The position numbers were made by a program, and so were the translations under genes. From Alteromonas sp. LOR (lineage in GTDB: Bacteria; Pseudomonadota; Gammaproteobacteria; Enterobacterales; Alteromonadaceae): a stretch of DNA of 64,000 bases. This document shows positions 1-8,296 of the stretch, piece after piece. The first letter of the stretch is position 1; every line of letters begins with the position of its first letter. Where the stretch lies: contig NZ_JQFW01000014.1 in the NCBI RefSeq assembly GCF_000753865.1, forward strand, positions 1-64,000, given 5' to 3'. Under the pieces are notes generated by a model. The model searched no databases, had not been told where the DNA came from, and saw only the letters and a program-made list of their open reading frames with translations.

Positions 1-17
1 ACACAGATTGTCTTGTC

Positions 18-51
18 TAAATTGTTAAAGAACGTGGTTGCTAGTGCAACC
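18..51 (-). promoter_or_regulatory. rRNA operon leader: boxB hairpin and boxA antitermination site
   Basis: Read on the minus strand, a perfect 6-bp hairpin (GGTTGC, loop ACTA, GCAACC; 36-51) is followed by CGTTCTTTAACAATTTA (18-34). The latter matches the boxA core CTTTAACAATTTA of enterobacterial rRNA leaders. It is followed by GACAATCTGTGT, also found in the E. coli 16S leader. The order boxB then boxA after two strong promoters identifies the leader of an rRNA operon, with 16S lying off the left edge. The role, antitermination by the Nus factors, is known from E. coli; the match here is direct. Confidence 0.88.
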
Positions 52-103
52 TCACCGTAAGCCGTTGCTTCTTGGTGATTCACCTCTCTCGAAGTGGAAG
101 CGC

Positions 104-131
104 ATTTTACATCGTTTGTTTTTGATGTCAA
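104..131 (-). promoter_or_regulatory. rRNA promoter P2 (sigma-70)
   Basis: On the minus strand TTGACA (126-131) and TAAAAT (104-109) are separated by 16 bp and followed by a GCGC discriminator typical of stringently controlled rRNA promoters. AT-rich tracts upstream (about 132-180) could serve as an UP element. The promoter lies directly upstream of the boxB/boxA leader. Confidence 0.82.
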
Positions 132-219
132 CCTTGTTTTTAAACTTTTTAATTGTTTTTAAACTTGGTTTTGCGTTTCAGTTTGAAGTTGCTTGAAGCC
201 ACCTCAAAACGTGGAGCGC

Positions 220-247
220 ATTATAAATAGCTGAACTAAAAGATCAA
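220..247 (-). promoter_or_regulatory. rRNA promoter P1 (sigma-70)
   Basis: On the minus strand TTGATC (242-247) and a perfect TATAAT (220-225) are 16 bp apart, followed by GCGC. It lies about 116 bp upstream of P2, close to the P1-P2 spacing of E. coli rRNA operons. Together with P2 and boxA it marks an rRNA operon reading left. Confidence 0.8.
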
Positions 248-429
248 CACTTAAATGGTGTTTTTTTGCTGTTTAATGAAATTATTAGCTTAACCGTTCA
301 TTTCTCCATCATTTCTGCTAGTTTTATGCGTCTTTAGACTAGTTTTTTCACATTTTATTGTTCAATTTGTTACAAATGAGTAAACTAGCAACGGCCTTCA
401 ACCCAAAAAAACAATAGAAAGGTAGTTAT

Positions 430-891
430 ATGAAAGTAGGCTTTATTCAGTGCACTATTATTAGTGCCATTTTTGCAATCGCAGGTTATTTATTATTTTC
501 TTCAGCGAGTTTGGACGTTCACGTTCCATTGACTGTCTCCGCTGCACTTCTGATCAGCGGGATCGTTACGCCTTGGCTAGCTTCACTTATCCAAAGCTCA
601 CCTTCTTCAGATGGCGATGCTATCAGTTCAGATGCTGTTGAAACACTTTACGTCGGTAACTTGCCGTATCGTGCAAATGAAAGCGCAGTAAAAGAATATT
701 TTAGTAGCTATGCGGAAGTTCAATCGGTTCGCCTAATGAAAGATCGCAAAACAGGTAAACGGAAAGGTTACGGCTTTATAGAAGTAGTAGCGAAAGATGT
801 AGACTCTGTTATTGAAAAAACTAACGACTCCACTTTCCAAGAACGCACCTTAAAAGTGCGACCGGCGAAAGAGAAAGTCGAACACGCTTAA
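430..891 (+). CDS. Membrane-anchored RRM RNA-binding protein
   Basis: A 153-residue protein with two predicted N-terminal membrane helices (about 4-25 and 34-54), a short Ser/Asp-rich linker, then one RNA recognition motif (about 71-147). RNP2 is LYVGNL (73-78) and RNP1 is RKGYGFIEV (111-119), both with the aromatic residues that stack on RNA bases. It ends in a basic KVRPAKEK tail. AGAAAGG upstream supports the start. Single-RRM proteins are common in marine gammaproteobacteria and cyanobacteria, but the helical anchor is a less usual addition. It is transcribed away from the rRNA operon and closed by a strong terminator. RNA binding at the inner membrane is inferred; the RNA target is unknown. 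Confidence 0.88.
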   Translation: MKVGFIQCTIISAIFAIAGYLLFSSASLDVHVPLTVSAALLISGIVTPWLASLIQSSPSSDGDAISSDAVETLYVGNLPYRANESAVKEYFSSYAEVQSVRLMKDRKTGKRKGYGFIEVVAKDVDSVIEKTNDSTFQERTLKVRPAKEKVEHA

Positions 892-894
892 ATA

Positions 895-926
895 AAAAAG
901 CCTGGTTTAAACCAGGCTTTTTTTAT
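895..926 (+). terminator. Rho-independent terminator
   Basis: A long palindrome, AAGCCTGGTTT/AAACCAGGCTT, is flanked by A and T runs just after the stop of the RRM gene. The symmetry means it could also stop leftward transcription from the gene ending at 955. Confidence 0.9.
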
Positions 927-954
927 CTGTTACTTTTTACCTACCAGTTTTTAC

Positions 955-2277
955 CTATGACTTAGAAGAAGACTCATTACTATCAATATTGATATCTGCC
1001 TGTGGCAATCCATCTAATAATGTCTGATTAAATGTGTGGAATCTATTTATCGCACTAATCAGGTCTGGTACCTGAACGTCTTCCATATTACTAATGAGTC
1101 CTGCTATTAATGCATTGTAATCTTCATTAGACGCTAAGGTAGTTTCAGCATTCTCAAACGTATTCATCATCTTTTCTAAATACTGAGATACTGGGCTTAC
1201 TACATTACCATACTGGCTACGCTGATCCTTATCTTCGTTATAATGCTGTATATTTTCATAAGCCTTTAATACGTCAGTTTGGGTAGACCTATTTAACTGC
1301 AGTGCGTAACCCACTAATTCTTTATCGTCGAAGCCTAAACTCAATGCCTCTTCAAAGGCCTTGTCAACGTCACCTTTATAGAACGTATCTGCTAGGTCTT
1401 GAACTTGACCCACCAAATCGGCAATAGACTTCATTTCAGCTTCATCTAATTCTCCCTTCAGGGAAAAGCTAATTCCACTTCGTTCATAATATTCAAATGC
1501 CGTCGTTTGCTGTGCCGACACGCTAGTTGTTGTTGCGCCATCACCAGATCCATCACTGATTGATTGGGTTTGAAACGACGTTTGTTGACTAGCTTGGAAT
1601 GACTGCAAGCTTTCAAAGCTAAAGGTGACTTCATCGCCGTCTTTTGTACGTATAGACAATTGTCCTGACTGCTCGTTAGATACCGACGCAGCGGCAAGTG
1701 TTGATACACGCGCTACATTGCCGTTCTCCACACCCTGTCGATTGAATATATCGGTTTCTAAATCGTCTATACCCGTATCGATAAGTTCACGACTTTTACT
1801 GATCCCGTTTTCAAGCTCTTCGTTCATGAAGCCTGCTAAGTCTTTTTCTGCCATTGCAAAGCCTCTGCTCACGCCTTCTCTTGCTTGGCTAAACAGACCG
1901 TTAAGCTTTTCATCACTCGCACCACCGTCAGCAGCACCGCGAATAACACCGCCCACAAAACGCATTACATTTTTAGCCACTTTTTCGAAATCGAATAGGC
2001 TATTGTTCTTTTCTTCTACTTTCTTATCAGCCAGCTCTTTTGGCTTCTGTCCATCAATCTCAAGAGTTTGACTAAGACTACCGCTGACTACCCGCAACCC
2101 AATACTCGTTTGCGTGCTGTTGACAGAAACTGTTGATGCCTGCTGCTTAGCTAGTTCAGCAGCCTGTTGCAATCCATCTTGCTGAAGCTGCTTTTTCAGT
2201 GCCTCATTAGGATGAACTGCTGTCTTTTGATCGGCCTTCTGATCGCCCATAAAAGCCTTGATTTGACCCACGTTCAT
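955..2277 (-). CDS. DUF5610-like protein
   Basis: A 440-residue protein without signal peptide or membrane helix. The N-terminus (about 1-60) is Gln/Lys-rich and hydrophilic. A more conserved-looking block (about 93-170, starting SLFDFEKVAKNVM) resembles the DUF5610 domain as I remember it. A Ser/Thr/Gln-rich stretch (about 200-265) leads into an acidic helical C-terminal half. The function is unknown. The family is often seen near motility or surface genes in other gammaproteobacteria, but nothing here ties it to them. It is convergent with the RRM gene and divergent from trmA. The family call is from memory and moderate. Confidence 0.6.
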   Translation of the reverse strand: MNVGQIKAFMGDQKADQKTAVHPNEALKKQLQQDGLQQAAELAKQQASTVSVNSTQTSIGLRVVSGSLSQTLEIDGQKPKELADKKVEEKNNSLFDFEKVAKNVMRFVGGVIRGAADGGASDEKLNGLFSQAREGVSRGFAMAEKDLAGFMNEELENGISKSRELIDTGIDDLETDIFNRQGVENGNVARVSTLAAASVSNEQSGQLSIRTKDGDEVTFSFESLQSFQASQQTSFQTQSISDGSGDGATTTSVSAQQTTAFEYYERSGISFSLKGELDEAEMKSIADLVGQVQDLADTFYKGDVDKAFEEALSLGFDDKELVGYALQLNRSTQTDVLKAYENIQHYNEDKDQRSQYGNVVSPVSQYLEKMMNTFENAETTLASNEDYNALIAGLISNMEDVQVPDLISAINRFHTFNQTLLDGLPQADINIDSNESSSKS

Positions 2278-2479
2278 AATTTGATCCTCACTATCCTCAT
2301 ATAGTTTATCGGCACTAACTCAATATTGTTTAATTTTAATACAGAATATTTTACTACGCTTAACATTTAGGTTTGCACATATTATAGAAGCCTCTACAAT
2401 TCGCGTCCTTGTGAGAAGTGACATTTGAAACGACTTCTCTTGTAGATGTTAGCCCATAGCTTTTGATGGAGAACAATTG
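2278..2479. promoter_or_regulatory. Divergent promoter region for the DUF5610-like gene and trmA
   Basis: About 200 bp of AT-rich DNA between divergent genes. I see no clear operator or paired -35/-10 set. The trmA ribosome site GGAG lies at 2468-2471. Confidence 0.4.
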
Positions 2480-3586
2480 ATGGAAAATAAGACGTCAGAT
2501 ACCAACCTATTGCAGTACCAAGAACAACTCGACGAAAAAGTAGCTCGTCTTGGTTCGCTGCTTTCTGCATTTGATGCACCATCATTGTCAGTATTTCCCT
2601 CATCACCTACGCATTACAGAATGCGAGCCGAGTTTAGGGTTTGGCACGATGGTGACGATCTTTTCCATATTATGTTTGATCAGCAAACAAAAGAAAAATA
2701 TCGCGTAGATACGTTTGAACCTGCCTGTGAGGCAATCAATAAAGCCATGGCGGCACTTTTAGACATAGTGCGCCCGAGTGAATCACTGCGTCGAAAGCTG
2801 TTTCAAATCGATTACCTGTCTGCACTGTCAGGAGAATTAGTCATAAGTTTGTTGTACCACAGACAGCTAGACAGCGAGTGGGAACGCGAGGCAAATGAAC
2901 TTAAAGATACCTTATCTAGGCTCTTTCCTGCAGTCAGTATTATTGGTAGAGCCCGCAAACAAAAGATTATTGTTGGGAATGACTTTGTAATCGAAAAGCT
3001 GCCCATTAATAACCGCGAATTTGTGTTTAAGCATATTGAGAATAGTTTTACCCAACCCAATGCCAAAGTGAATTGCGATATGATTGAATGGGCACTGGAC
3101 TGCGTTAAGCCGCTTACTGGCGATCTGCTGGAAATGTACTGTGGCGCAGGTAACTTTTCAATTCCTCTGGCCATCCACTTCGATAATGTGATTGGTACCG
3201 AGATAGCGAAGCCTTCGGTAAACGCAGCCCAATACAATATTGAGCAAAACCATTTAAACAATGTAAAAATAGTACGATTAGCGGCAGAAGAATTTACTCA
3301 AGCCATGCGAGGCGAGCGTACTTTTAGTCGTTTGGAAGGTATTGAACTTAGCGATTATAACTTTACTACCGTGTTAGTCGATCCGCCTCGTGCAGGGCTA
3401 GACGAGGATTCATTAAAAATGATCCAAGATTACGACAATATTATTTATATATCCTGTAACCCTGAGACCTTAGCCGATAATTTGCAGGTATTGTGCACCA
3501 CTCATGCTGTAGCTAAAACTGCGTTATTCGACCAATTTCCATTTACCCACCATATTGAAGCTGGCGTGTTGCTAACGAGAAAGTAA
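2480..3586 (+). CDS. trmA: tRNA (uracil-5-)-methyltransferase TrmA
   Basis: Makes 5-methyluridine at position 54 (T-loop) of tRNAs, using S-adenosylmethionine. At 368 residues it is close to E. coli TrmA. Visible signatures are [11 protein letters not shown] near residue 45, the cofactor loop [12 protein letters not shown], the DPPRAGLD motif and YISCNPETL near residue 325, whose Cys is the catalytic nucleophile. The reading frame opens at a TTG at 2477, but the ATG at 2480 is a better start: GGAG at 2468-2471 is 8 nt upstream. It lacks the extra N-terminal iron-sulfur cysteines of RlmC/RlmD, which favours TrmA. It is convergent with fabR and shares a wobble-rich terminator stem. Confidence 0.95.
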   Translation: MENKTSDTNLLQYQEQLDEKVARLGSLLSAFDAPSLSVFPSSPTHYRMRAEFRVWHDGDDLFHIMFDQQTKEKYRVDTFEPACEAINKAMAALLDIVRPSESLRRKLFQIDYLSALSGELVISLLYHRQLDSEWEREANELKDTLSRLFPAVSIIGRARKQKIIVGNDFVIEKLPINNREFVFKHIENSFTQPNAKVNCDMIEWALDCVKPLTGDLLEMYCGAGNFSIPLAIHFDNVIGTEIAKPSVNAAQYNIEQNHLNNVKIVRLAAEEFTQAMRGERTFSRLEGIELSDYNFTTVLVDPPRAGLDEDSLKMIQDYDNIIYISCNPETLADNLQVLCTTHAVAKTALFDQFPFTHHIEAGVLLTRK

Positions 3587-3597
3587 TGGGTTGAAGG

Positions 3598-3640
3598 TAA
3601 GGTATTAATAGAAATCGCGCTGTTAATGCCTTATCTTTTT
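3598..3640 (+). terminator. Terminator after trmA, overlapping the fabR 3' end
   Basis: A 14-bp stem (TAAGGTATTAATAG with CTGTTAATGCCTTA, including two G-U pairs) is followed by TCTTTTT. The right arm and T-run overlap the last codons of the convergent fabR gene. Confidence 0.65.
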
Positions 3641-4224
3641 ATCGTTGCTCCGAGTTGAACAAATCGCAATTGCGTTTTTACTTTCTCCCCAATTTCGCCG
3701 CGCAGCTTATCATCAGCCTCAAGGGCTTCTGCTCCTGCGCTAAAAACAAGTCTCACCATCGCGTCGGCTTGTATATGCGCCGATGCATATTCAACACCTT
3801 GCTTTTCAATTATGTAATCGGTTAACTCGTCAATAAAATGCTGAATCTCTCTGAATACGGCCAGTCGATAAGCTGACGACGTACCCGTGTGCTCTCGCAA
3901 TAACAATCGAAATACATTGGTGTTTGCCGCAATAAACTCCATAAAGGTTTCAACGGATGTGTGAATAACACCACCGCCAGACGCAATTCGTCGCCTGGCC
4001 TGTCGCATTAATTGCCTTAGTGCTAAACCCGCCTCGTCGACCAACGTTAAACCAAGTTCGTCCATATCTTTGAAGTGTCGATAAAAGGAAGTAGGTGCAA
4101 TACCCGCTTCTCGCGCTACTTCTCGAAGACTAATCGCTGATAAGCTTCTGTTTTCATCAAGCAAAGAAAATGCTGCATGAATAATATTTTGACGGGTTTT
4201 TAATTTTTGCTCTTGTCGGCTCAC
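3631..4224 (-). CDS. fabR: Fatty-acid biosynthesis repressor FabR (TetR family)
   Basis: A TetR-family repressor of 197 residues. It contains the block [20 protein letters not shown] (about 47-66), nearly identical to the DNA-recognition helix-turn-helix of E. coli FabR, followed by [20 protein letters not shown]. FabR senses the balance of saturated and unsaturated acyl-ACP/CoA and represses unsaturated fatty acid genes. In this window its divergent neighbour is a delta-9 desaturase, which makes that gene the obvious local target. A FabR-like palindrome lies just before the desaturase start. The family and role are well supported by sequence; the target is inferred from context. Confidence 0.92.
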   Translation of the reverse strand: MSRQEQKLKTRQNIIHAAFSLLDENRSLSAISLREVAREAGIAPTSFYRHFKDMDELGLTLVDEAGLALRQLMRQARRRIASGGGVIHTSVETFMEFIAANTNVFRLLLREHTGTSSAYRLAVFREIQHFIDELTDYIIEKQGVEYASAHIQADAMVRLVFSAGAEALEADDKLRGEIGEKVKTQLRFVQLGATIKR

Positions 4225-4397
4225 GTTAATACCACTTCTTTATTCCTTATCAGATTATCCCATTGTCTGCTTTAAGACGAAACATAACTTTGCACTACAT
4301 TTTACATTAACGTCAGTGTTTTAGCATAAATACAGAACGCCAACGTAATAATAGTGTCCTAACATTGTCATCAAGTTTAAGAATAATCGAACTGGTC

Positions 4398-4403
4398 TAT
4401 AAT
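4398..4403 (+). promoter_or_regulatory. Perfect -10 box for the desaturase gene
   Basis: TATAAT lies about 100 bp before the desaturase start. No good -35 hexamer is visible at 16-18 bp upstream, so an activator or an extended contact may be needed. Confidence 0.5.
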
Positions 4404-4416
4404 AATTAAAGTTTAG

Positions 4417-4440
4417 CTAGGTTAGCAGAACTTAACCTAG
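4417..4440. repeat. Inverted repeat in the desaturase leader
   Basis: CTAGGTTA and TAACCTAG, perfect 8-bp arms separated by 8 bp, sit just downstream of the -10 box at 4398. The position fits a repressor operator or a leader hairpin. The binding protein is unknown. Confidence 0.55.
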
Positions 4441-4475
4441 TTTTACTTGCCTGAGAATGCATAAAACGATAAATT

Positions 4476-4493
4476 AGCGAACAGTTGTAAGCC
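4476..4493. promoter_or_regulatory. Candidate FabR operator before the desaturase
   Basis: AGCGAACA-GT-TGTAAGCC resembles the FabR palindrome as I remember it from E. coli fabA/fabB (AGCG-ACA, two bases, TGT-CGCT). The left arm is strong and the right arm is imperfect. It lies 12 bp before the start codon, so bound FabR could block elongation or the ribosome site region. This is inference from motif similarity and context. Confidence 0.5.
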
Positions 4494-4505
4494 AAGTAGT
4501 CAAAA

Positions 4506-5633
4506 ATGAAAAAACCTCCTCTTATATTAACGAACGTACTGGTATTTATTATATCCGGTGCGATTGCATTCATTGGTGCCCCACTGTGGGTGGCGCATCG
4601 CGGAATAGACTGGGTCGAAATAAGCGCAGCTATCTTCTTATTTTACTTTACCGGTATGTCGATCACTGCTGGTTATCATCGCCTGTGGTCGCACAAAACA
4701 TACGATGCGAACATTGTAGTACGCGTAATTTTAGCGATTGGCGGTGCAATGGCGCTACAAAACAGCATATTACATTGGTCTTCAGATCACCGAGTCCATC
4801 ATCGCCATGTAGACGACAATGACAACGATCCATACTCAGCAAAGAAAGGTCTGTGGTTTGCTCATATTGGCTGGATGCTTCGCGAGTACCAATCTAATCG
4901 TTACGATGATTATGGCAACTGCAAAGACCTGCAGAAAGACAAGGTAGTAATGTGGCAACATAACTATTACCTACCCATAGTATTAGTGGCTAATTTCGGA
5001 ATTACTGGTCTGTTGGGTTGGTTGAACGGCGATGTAATGGGCATGATCCTAATTGCTGGCGTGCTTCGACTGGTACTTGTTCACCACGTGACGTTCTTCA
5101 TCAATTCACTTGCTCATTTCTGGGGCGACCAGCCTTATACCGATAAGAACACAGCAAGAGACAATGGTTTGCTAGCATTTTTCACTTTTGGTGAGGGGTA
5201 TCACAATTACCACCATATCTTTGAATATGACTATCGCAACGGCATTCGTTGGTATCAATTCGATCCGACAAAATGGCTAATTCGCGGGCTGTCGTTTGTT
5301 GGTTTAACCACGAACCTACGAAAGGTTCCTGAAGAGCGCATAGAAAAGGCGCTGGCGGCAATGCAGCTTCAACGAGCGAGCGAAAAAGTCTCGATGCTTC
5401 CAAATGCCGATGAAATGATGAATACCATTCAACAGGAGTACGATCTACTTATGCAACGCATGAGCGATTACTACTCTACGAAAAAGCGCATCATGCGAGT
5501 GAAGCAGAAATCTTTTCAACGCACACTCGAAGGTTTAGAGCTTACGTATAAGTACAAAGAATTGAAGCATTCATTTGCAGTTCAAAAAGAGAAGTGGCTG
5601 CAGCTTCAAACGCTCTCTTTGCAAATGGCTTAA
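4506..5633 (+). CDS. Delta-9 acyl-lipid/acyl-CoA desaturase
   Basis: A 375-residue integral membrane di-iron desaturase that would introduce a cis double bond into saturated acyl chains. The three histidine boxes are complete: HRLWSH (58-63), HRVHH (95-99) and HNYHH (233-237). Four hydrophobic segments surround them (about 8-28, 38-55, 155-172, 178-205). After residue 280 there is a charged helical tail of about 95 residues that is not part of the catalytic core. It is divergent from fabR and followed by a strong terminator. Aerobic unsaturated fatty acid production under FabR control is the likely role. The exact acyl carrier cannot be told from sequence. Confidence 0.92.
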   Translation: MKKPPLILTNVLVFIISGAIAFIGAPLWVAHRGIDWVEISAAIFLFYFTGMSITAGYHRLWSHKTYDANIVVRVILAIGGAMALQNSILHWSSDHRVHHRHVDDNDNDPYSAKKGLWFAHIGWMLREYQSNRYDDYGNCKDLQKDKVVMWQHNYYLPIVLVANFGITGLLGWLNGDVMGMILIAGVLRLVLVHHVTFFINSLAHFWGDQPYTDKNTARDNGLLAFFTFGEGYHNYHHIFEYDYRNGIRWYQFDPTKWLIRGLSFVGLTTNLRKVPEERIEKALAAMQLQRASEKVSMLPNADEMMNTIQQEYDLLMQRMSDYYSTKKRIMRVKQKSFQRTLEGLELTYKYKELKHSFAVQKEKWLQLQTLSLQMA

Positions 5634-5658
5634 CCACCCATACATTACAACTGAAATG

Positions 5659-5695
5659 AAAAACCACATGTAATTCGTTGCATGTGGTTTTTTTT
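5659..5695 (+). terminator. Terminator after the desaturase
   Basis: A 12-bp stem (AAAAACCACATG with CATGTGGTTTTT) and a ten-base loop, then a run of T, 25 bp after the stop codon. Confidence 0.88.
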
Positions 5696-5808
5696 ATGTG
5701 CTATTAACTACTAGAGTTATTTGTATAGGTAGTAGTAAGGTGTGAGTGAGATACAATGAAAGCAGCTCATACAATCCTTACGCGTTCACACTTAAACAGG
5801 AAGACAAC

Positions 5809-7224
5809 ATGGCAGCAAAGCAAAAAACTCCATCGTATCATTACGACGCAATAGTTATTGGCACAGGCCCTGGCGGAGAAGGGGTTGCGATGCAGCTAGC
5901 GAAAGCCGGTAAAAAAGTGGCGGTTGTTGAGCGTTATGAGGCAGTTGGAGGCGGGTGTACACATTGGGGAACTATCCCATCTAAGGCGCTTCGTCATTCG
6001 GTAAGTCGTTTAATTGAATATAACAGTTCGCCCCTCTTTGCTGACAATCATTTAAGCAGAAGCTTAACGTTTTCAGAAATCATGCGCCACGCCAGTGGTG
6101 TTGTTAATAGCCAGACCCGTTTAAGGTCGTCGTTTTACGACAGAAATCGCGTTACCTTATTTCACGGCGAAGCCAGCTTTATCGATGCACATACGCTTCA
6201 GATAACCCGCGAAGACGGGTCGAAAGACATTGTTACGGCAGGACAATTTGCATTAGCAACGGGGTCTCGCCCCTACACTCCTAAAGATATCGATTTCAAT
6301 CACCCTCGTGTGTACAACTCAGACACCATTTTATCACTTAAGCACGATCCTAAATCTATTATCATTTACGGTGCAGGTGTTATTGGTTCGGAATACGCGA
6401 GTATTTTTCGCGGTCTGGGTGTGAAAGTAGACTTGGTCAATATGCGCGATCGCCTGCTATCGTTTCTCGATACAGAAATATCAGATGCGCTGAGCTATCA
6501 CTTATGGAATAACGGTGTACTTATACGTCATAACGAAACCTATGCGTCGGTAGAGACAACAGACGATTCTGTCATTCTTAATTTAGAATCTGGTAAACGG
6601 ATGAGGGCAGACTGTTTGCTATTTGCAAACGGAAGAACGGGTAACACAGACACGTTAAAGCTTGAGAATATCGGTTTAAAAGCTGACAGCAGAGGCCAGC
6701 TGAAAGTGAATGAAAATTACCAGACCGACGTAGATAATGTTTATGCTGTTGGAGATGTGATTGGGTATCCTAGTTTAGCATCTGCCGCTTATAACCAAGG
6801 CCGTTTTGCAGCTGAAGCAATGCTAGCTGGTAAGACTCATGCTTCATTGGTGGCCGATATTCCATCAGGTATCTACACCATTCCCGAAATTAGTTCAGTT
6901 GGTAAAACTGAGCAAGAGCTTACTGCAGCGAAAGTACCCTATGAAGTGGGGAGAGCTCAATTCAAGCACCTAGCGCGAGCTCAGATTGCATCTACCCAAA
7001 CCGGTAGCTTGAAAATACTGTTCCATCGTGAAACTAAAGAGATACTGGGAATTCATTGTTTTGGTGAGCGTGCGTCTGAGATTGTGCATATCGGCCAGGC
7101 AATTATGCAGCAGAAAGGAGAAGGCAACACGATTGATTACTTTGTGAATACCACCTTTAACTATCCCACAATGGCAGAAGCTTACAGAGTTGCCGCTATC
7201 AATGGTTTGAACAGAATATTTTAG
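5809..7224 (+). CDS. sthA: Soluble pyridine nucleotide transhydrogenase
   Basis: An FAD flavoprotein that transfers hydride between NADPH and NAD+ and helps drain excess NADPH. From the ATG at 5809, with AGGAAG five bases upstream, it has 471 residues, against 466 in E. coli; the longer upstream reading frame lacks a ribosome site. It shows the FAD-binding GTGPGGEG loop, then [17 protein letters not shown], where the second redox cysteine of the lipoamide dehydrogenase family is replaced, as is typical of SthA. The NAD(P) loop [13 protein letters not shown] and the FAD contact [10 protein letters not shown] follow. The C-terminal dimer domain is complete. Confidence 0.95.
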   Translation: MAAKQKTPSYHYDAIVIGTGPGGEGVAMQLAKAGKKVAVVERYEAVGGGCTHWGTIPSKALRHSVSRLIEYNSSPLFADNHLSRSLTFSEIMRHASGVVNSQTRLRSSFYDRNRVTLFHGEASFIDAHTLQITREDGSKDIVTAGQFALATGSRPYTPKDIDFNHPRVYNSDTILSLKHDPKSIIIYGAGVIGSEYASIFRGLGVKVDLVNMRDRLLSFLDTEISDALSYHLWNNGVLIRHNETYASVETTDDSVILNLESGKRMRADCLLFANGRTGNTDTLKLENIGLKADSRGQLKVNENYQTDVDNVYAVGDVIGYPSLASAAYNQGRFAAEAMLAGKTHASLVADIPSGIYTIPEISSVGKTEQELTAAKVPYEVGRAQFKHLARAQIASTQTGSLKILFHRETKEILGIHCFGERASEIVHIGQAIMQQKGEGNTIDYFVNTTFNYPTMAEAYRVAAINGLNRIF

Positions 7225-7225
7225 A

Positions 7226-7252
7226 CAAAAAAAAGCCGGCAAATGCCGGCTT
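7226..7252. terminator. Bidirectional terminator between sthA and a convergent gene
   Basis: GCCGGCA/TGCCGGC forms a tight stem. The A-run on its left gives a good T-tract for the leftward gene ending at 7272; the rightward T-tract (TTCTC) is weak, so it works best on the minus strand. Confidence 0.8.
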
Positions 7253-7271
7253 CTCGTATTAACACTTCATT

Positions 7272-7577
7272 TTAATTTCTGTTTGCTGCAAGCGCGTTTA
7301 GCGACTCTTTGTGTGCAACAATGTCAATATGCATTTTTTCTTGATCGAATGTCATAGTGGCAATCGCATAATCGCCTTGGCTTTCGCTCGCGATATTAAC
7401 AAGTTCTTGTTGAGCATTACGGAAACTAATGTTGTTGCCAATTGTGTTGGCCATACATTGGTTATTCATTTCGAACGTTTTCGCGTCCATACAATCGAAA
7501 AGCTGGTCACTACCAGAGTCCGCATGCGCTATGCCAAATGAAGCTAAAAGGGCTAAACTGAATACTACTTTACGCAT
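7272..7577 (-). CDS. Small secreted protein of unknown function
   Basis: From the ATG at 7577, preceded by AAGGAG, this encodes 101 residues starting MRKVVFSLALLASFGIAHA, a clear Sec signal peptide. The mature part of about 80 residues has two cysteines (FDCMDAKTF and NNQCMANT), which could form a disulfide in the periplasm, and no recognisable domain. The reading frame extends 17 codons upstream to another ATG, but that version lacks a ribosome site and would disrupt the signal peptide. It is a single gene between convergent sthA and the glycosylase-like gene. Confidence 0.7.
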   Translation of the reverse strand: MRKVVFSLALLASFGIAHADSGSDQLFDCMDAKTFEMNNQCMANTIGNNISFRNAQQELVNIASESQGDYAIATMTFDQEKMHIDIVAHKESLNALAANRN

Positions 7578-7680
7578 GTCTTTTCTCCTTAAGTACATTA
7601 TTGTACTGTTAGTACAAGAATACGCCATTTATGGGAAGTAGTCAATCTGCATCATAGCTTTGTGACAGTAATATGACAAA

Positions 7681-8265
7681 GTGAAATATTTGGAGAAAAA
7701 ATTGGCTGAATTTGCACACTTACTACACCGAGCCAAAACGTGTTCACTCTGCGCCAGTGAACTATCTCATCCGCCACGCCCAATTTTATCTTTAGCGGAA
7801 CGCACAAAGGTACTTATTATTAGTCAAGCGCCAGGGTTAACGGCTCACAAAAACTATATCCCTTTTATTGACCCTAGCGGTACACGCCTGCGACAGTGGT
7901 TGGGCGTGGATAAAGAAACGTTTTACAAACCAGAACTGTTTTCCATTATGCCTATGGGCTTCTGTTTTCCAGGTTATAAGAATGGCGCAGATGCGCCACC
8001 TATGAAAATATGTGCTCCAACCTGGCATGAGTCTCTGCTTAAATTCGTACAACCCGAACTCACCATTTTAATAGGACGTTACGCGCAGCAGTACTATTTA
8101 CCAAAATATAAAACGCTTACCGAAGCCATTAAAACAGAGCACGAGAACTTTATAGCGCTGCCTCACCCATCTGGACGGAACAATCGCTGGCTGGCGAAAA
8201 ACCCGTGGTTTGAAACACAAACAGTACCCACTTTGCAAAAGACTGTCGCTGCGTTAATTGCCTAG
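7681..8265 (+). CDS. Uracil-DNA glycosylase superfamily protein with a four-Cys pattern
   Basis: A 194-residue protein with superfamily motif 1 as SQAPG (49-52) and motif 2 as LPHPSGRNNRW (160-170), where the His and Ser contact the flipped base or DNA phosphate. Cysteines lie at 21, 24, 95 and 111 (C-X2-C ... C-X15-C), close to the spacing that binds [4Fe-4S] in family 4/5 uracil-DNA glycosylases. The start is uncertain. The GTG at 7681 has no good ribosome site. An in-frame TTG at 7702 follows GGAG at the usual distance and would still keep all four cysteines. DNA repair activity is inferred; a changed substrate is possible because motif 1 differs from the classical forms. Confidence 0.75.
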   Translation: MKYLEKKLAEFAHLLHRAKTCSLCASELSHPPRPILSLAERTKVLIISQAPGLTAHKNYIPFIDPSGTRLRQWLGVDKETFYKPELFSIMPMGFCFPGYKNGADAPPMKICAPTWHESLLKFVQPELTILIGRYAQQYYLPKYKTLTEAIKTEHENFIALPHPSGRNNRWLAKNPWFETQTVPTLQKTVAALIA

Positions 8266-8296
8266 GGCGCGATCTTTGTTGTATGGGTTTCAGACT

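Noticed and set aside
2812-3261. 149-residue open frame antisense to trmA
   Set aside because: Fully inside trmA on the other strand, with no domain and no ribosome site.
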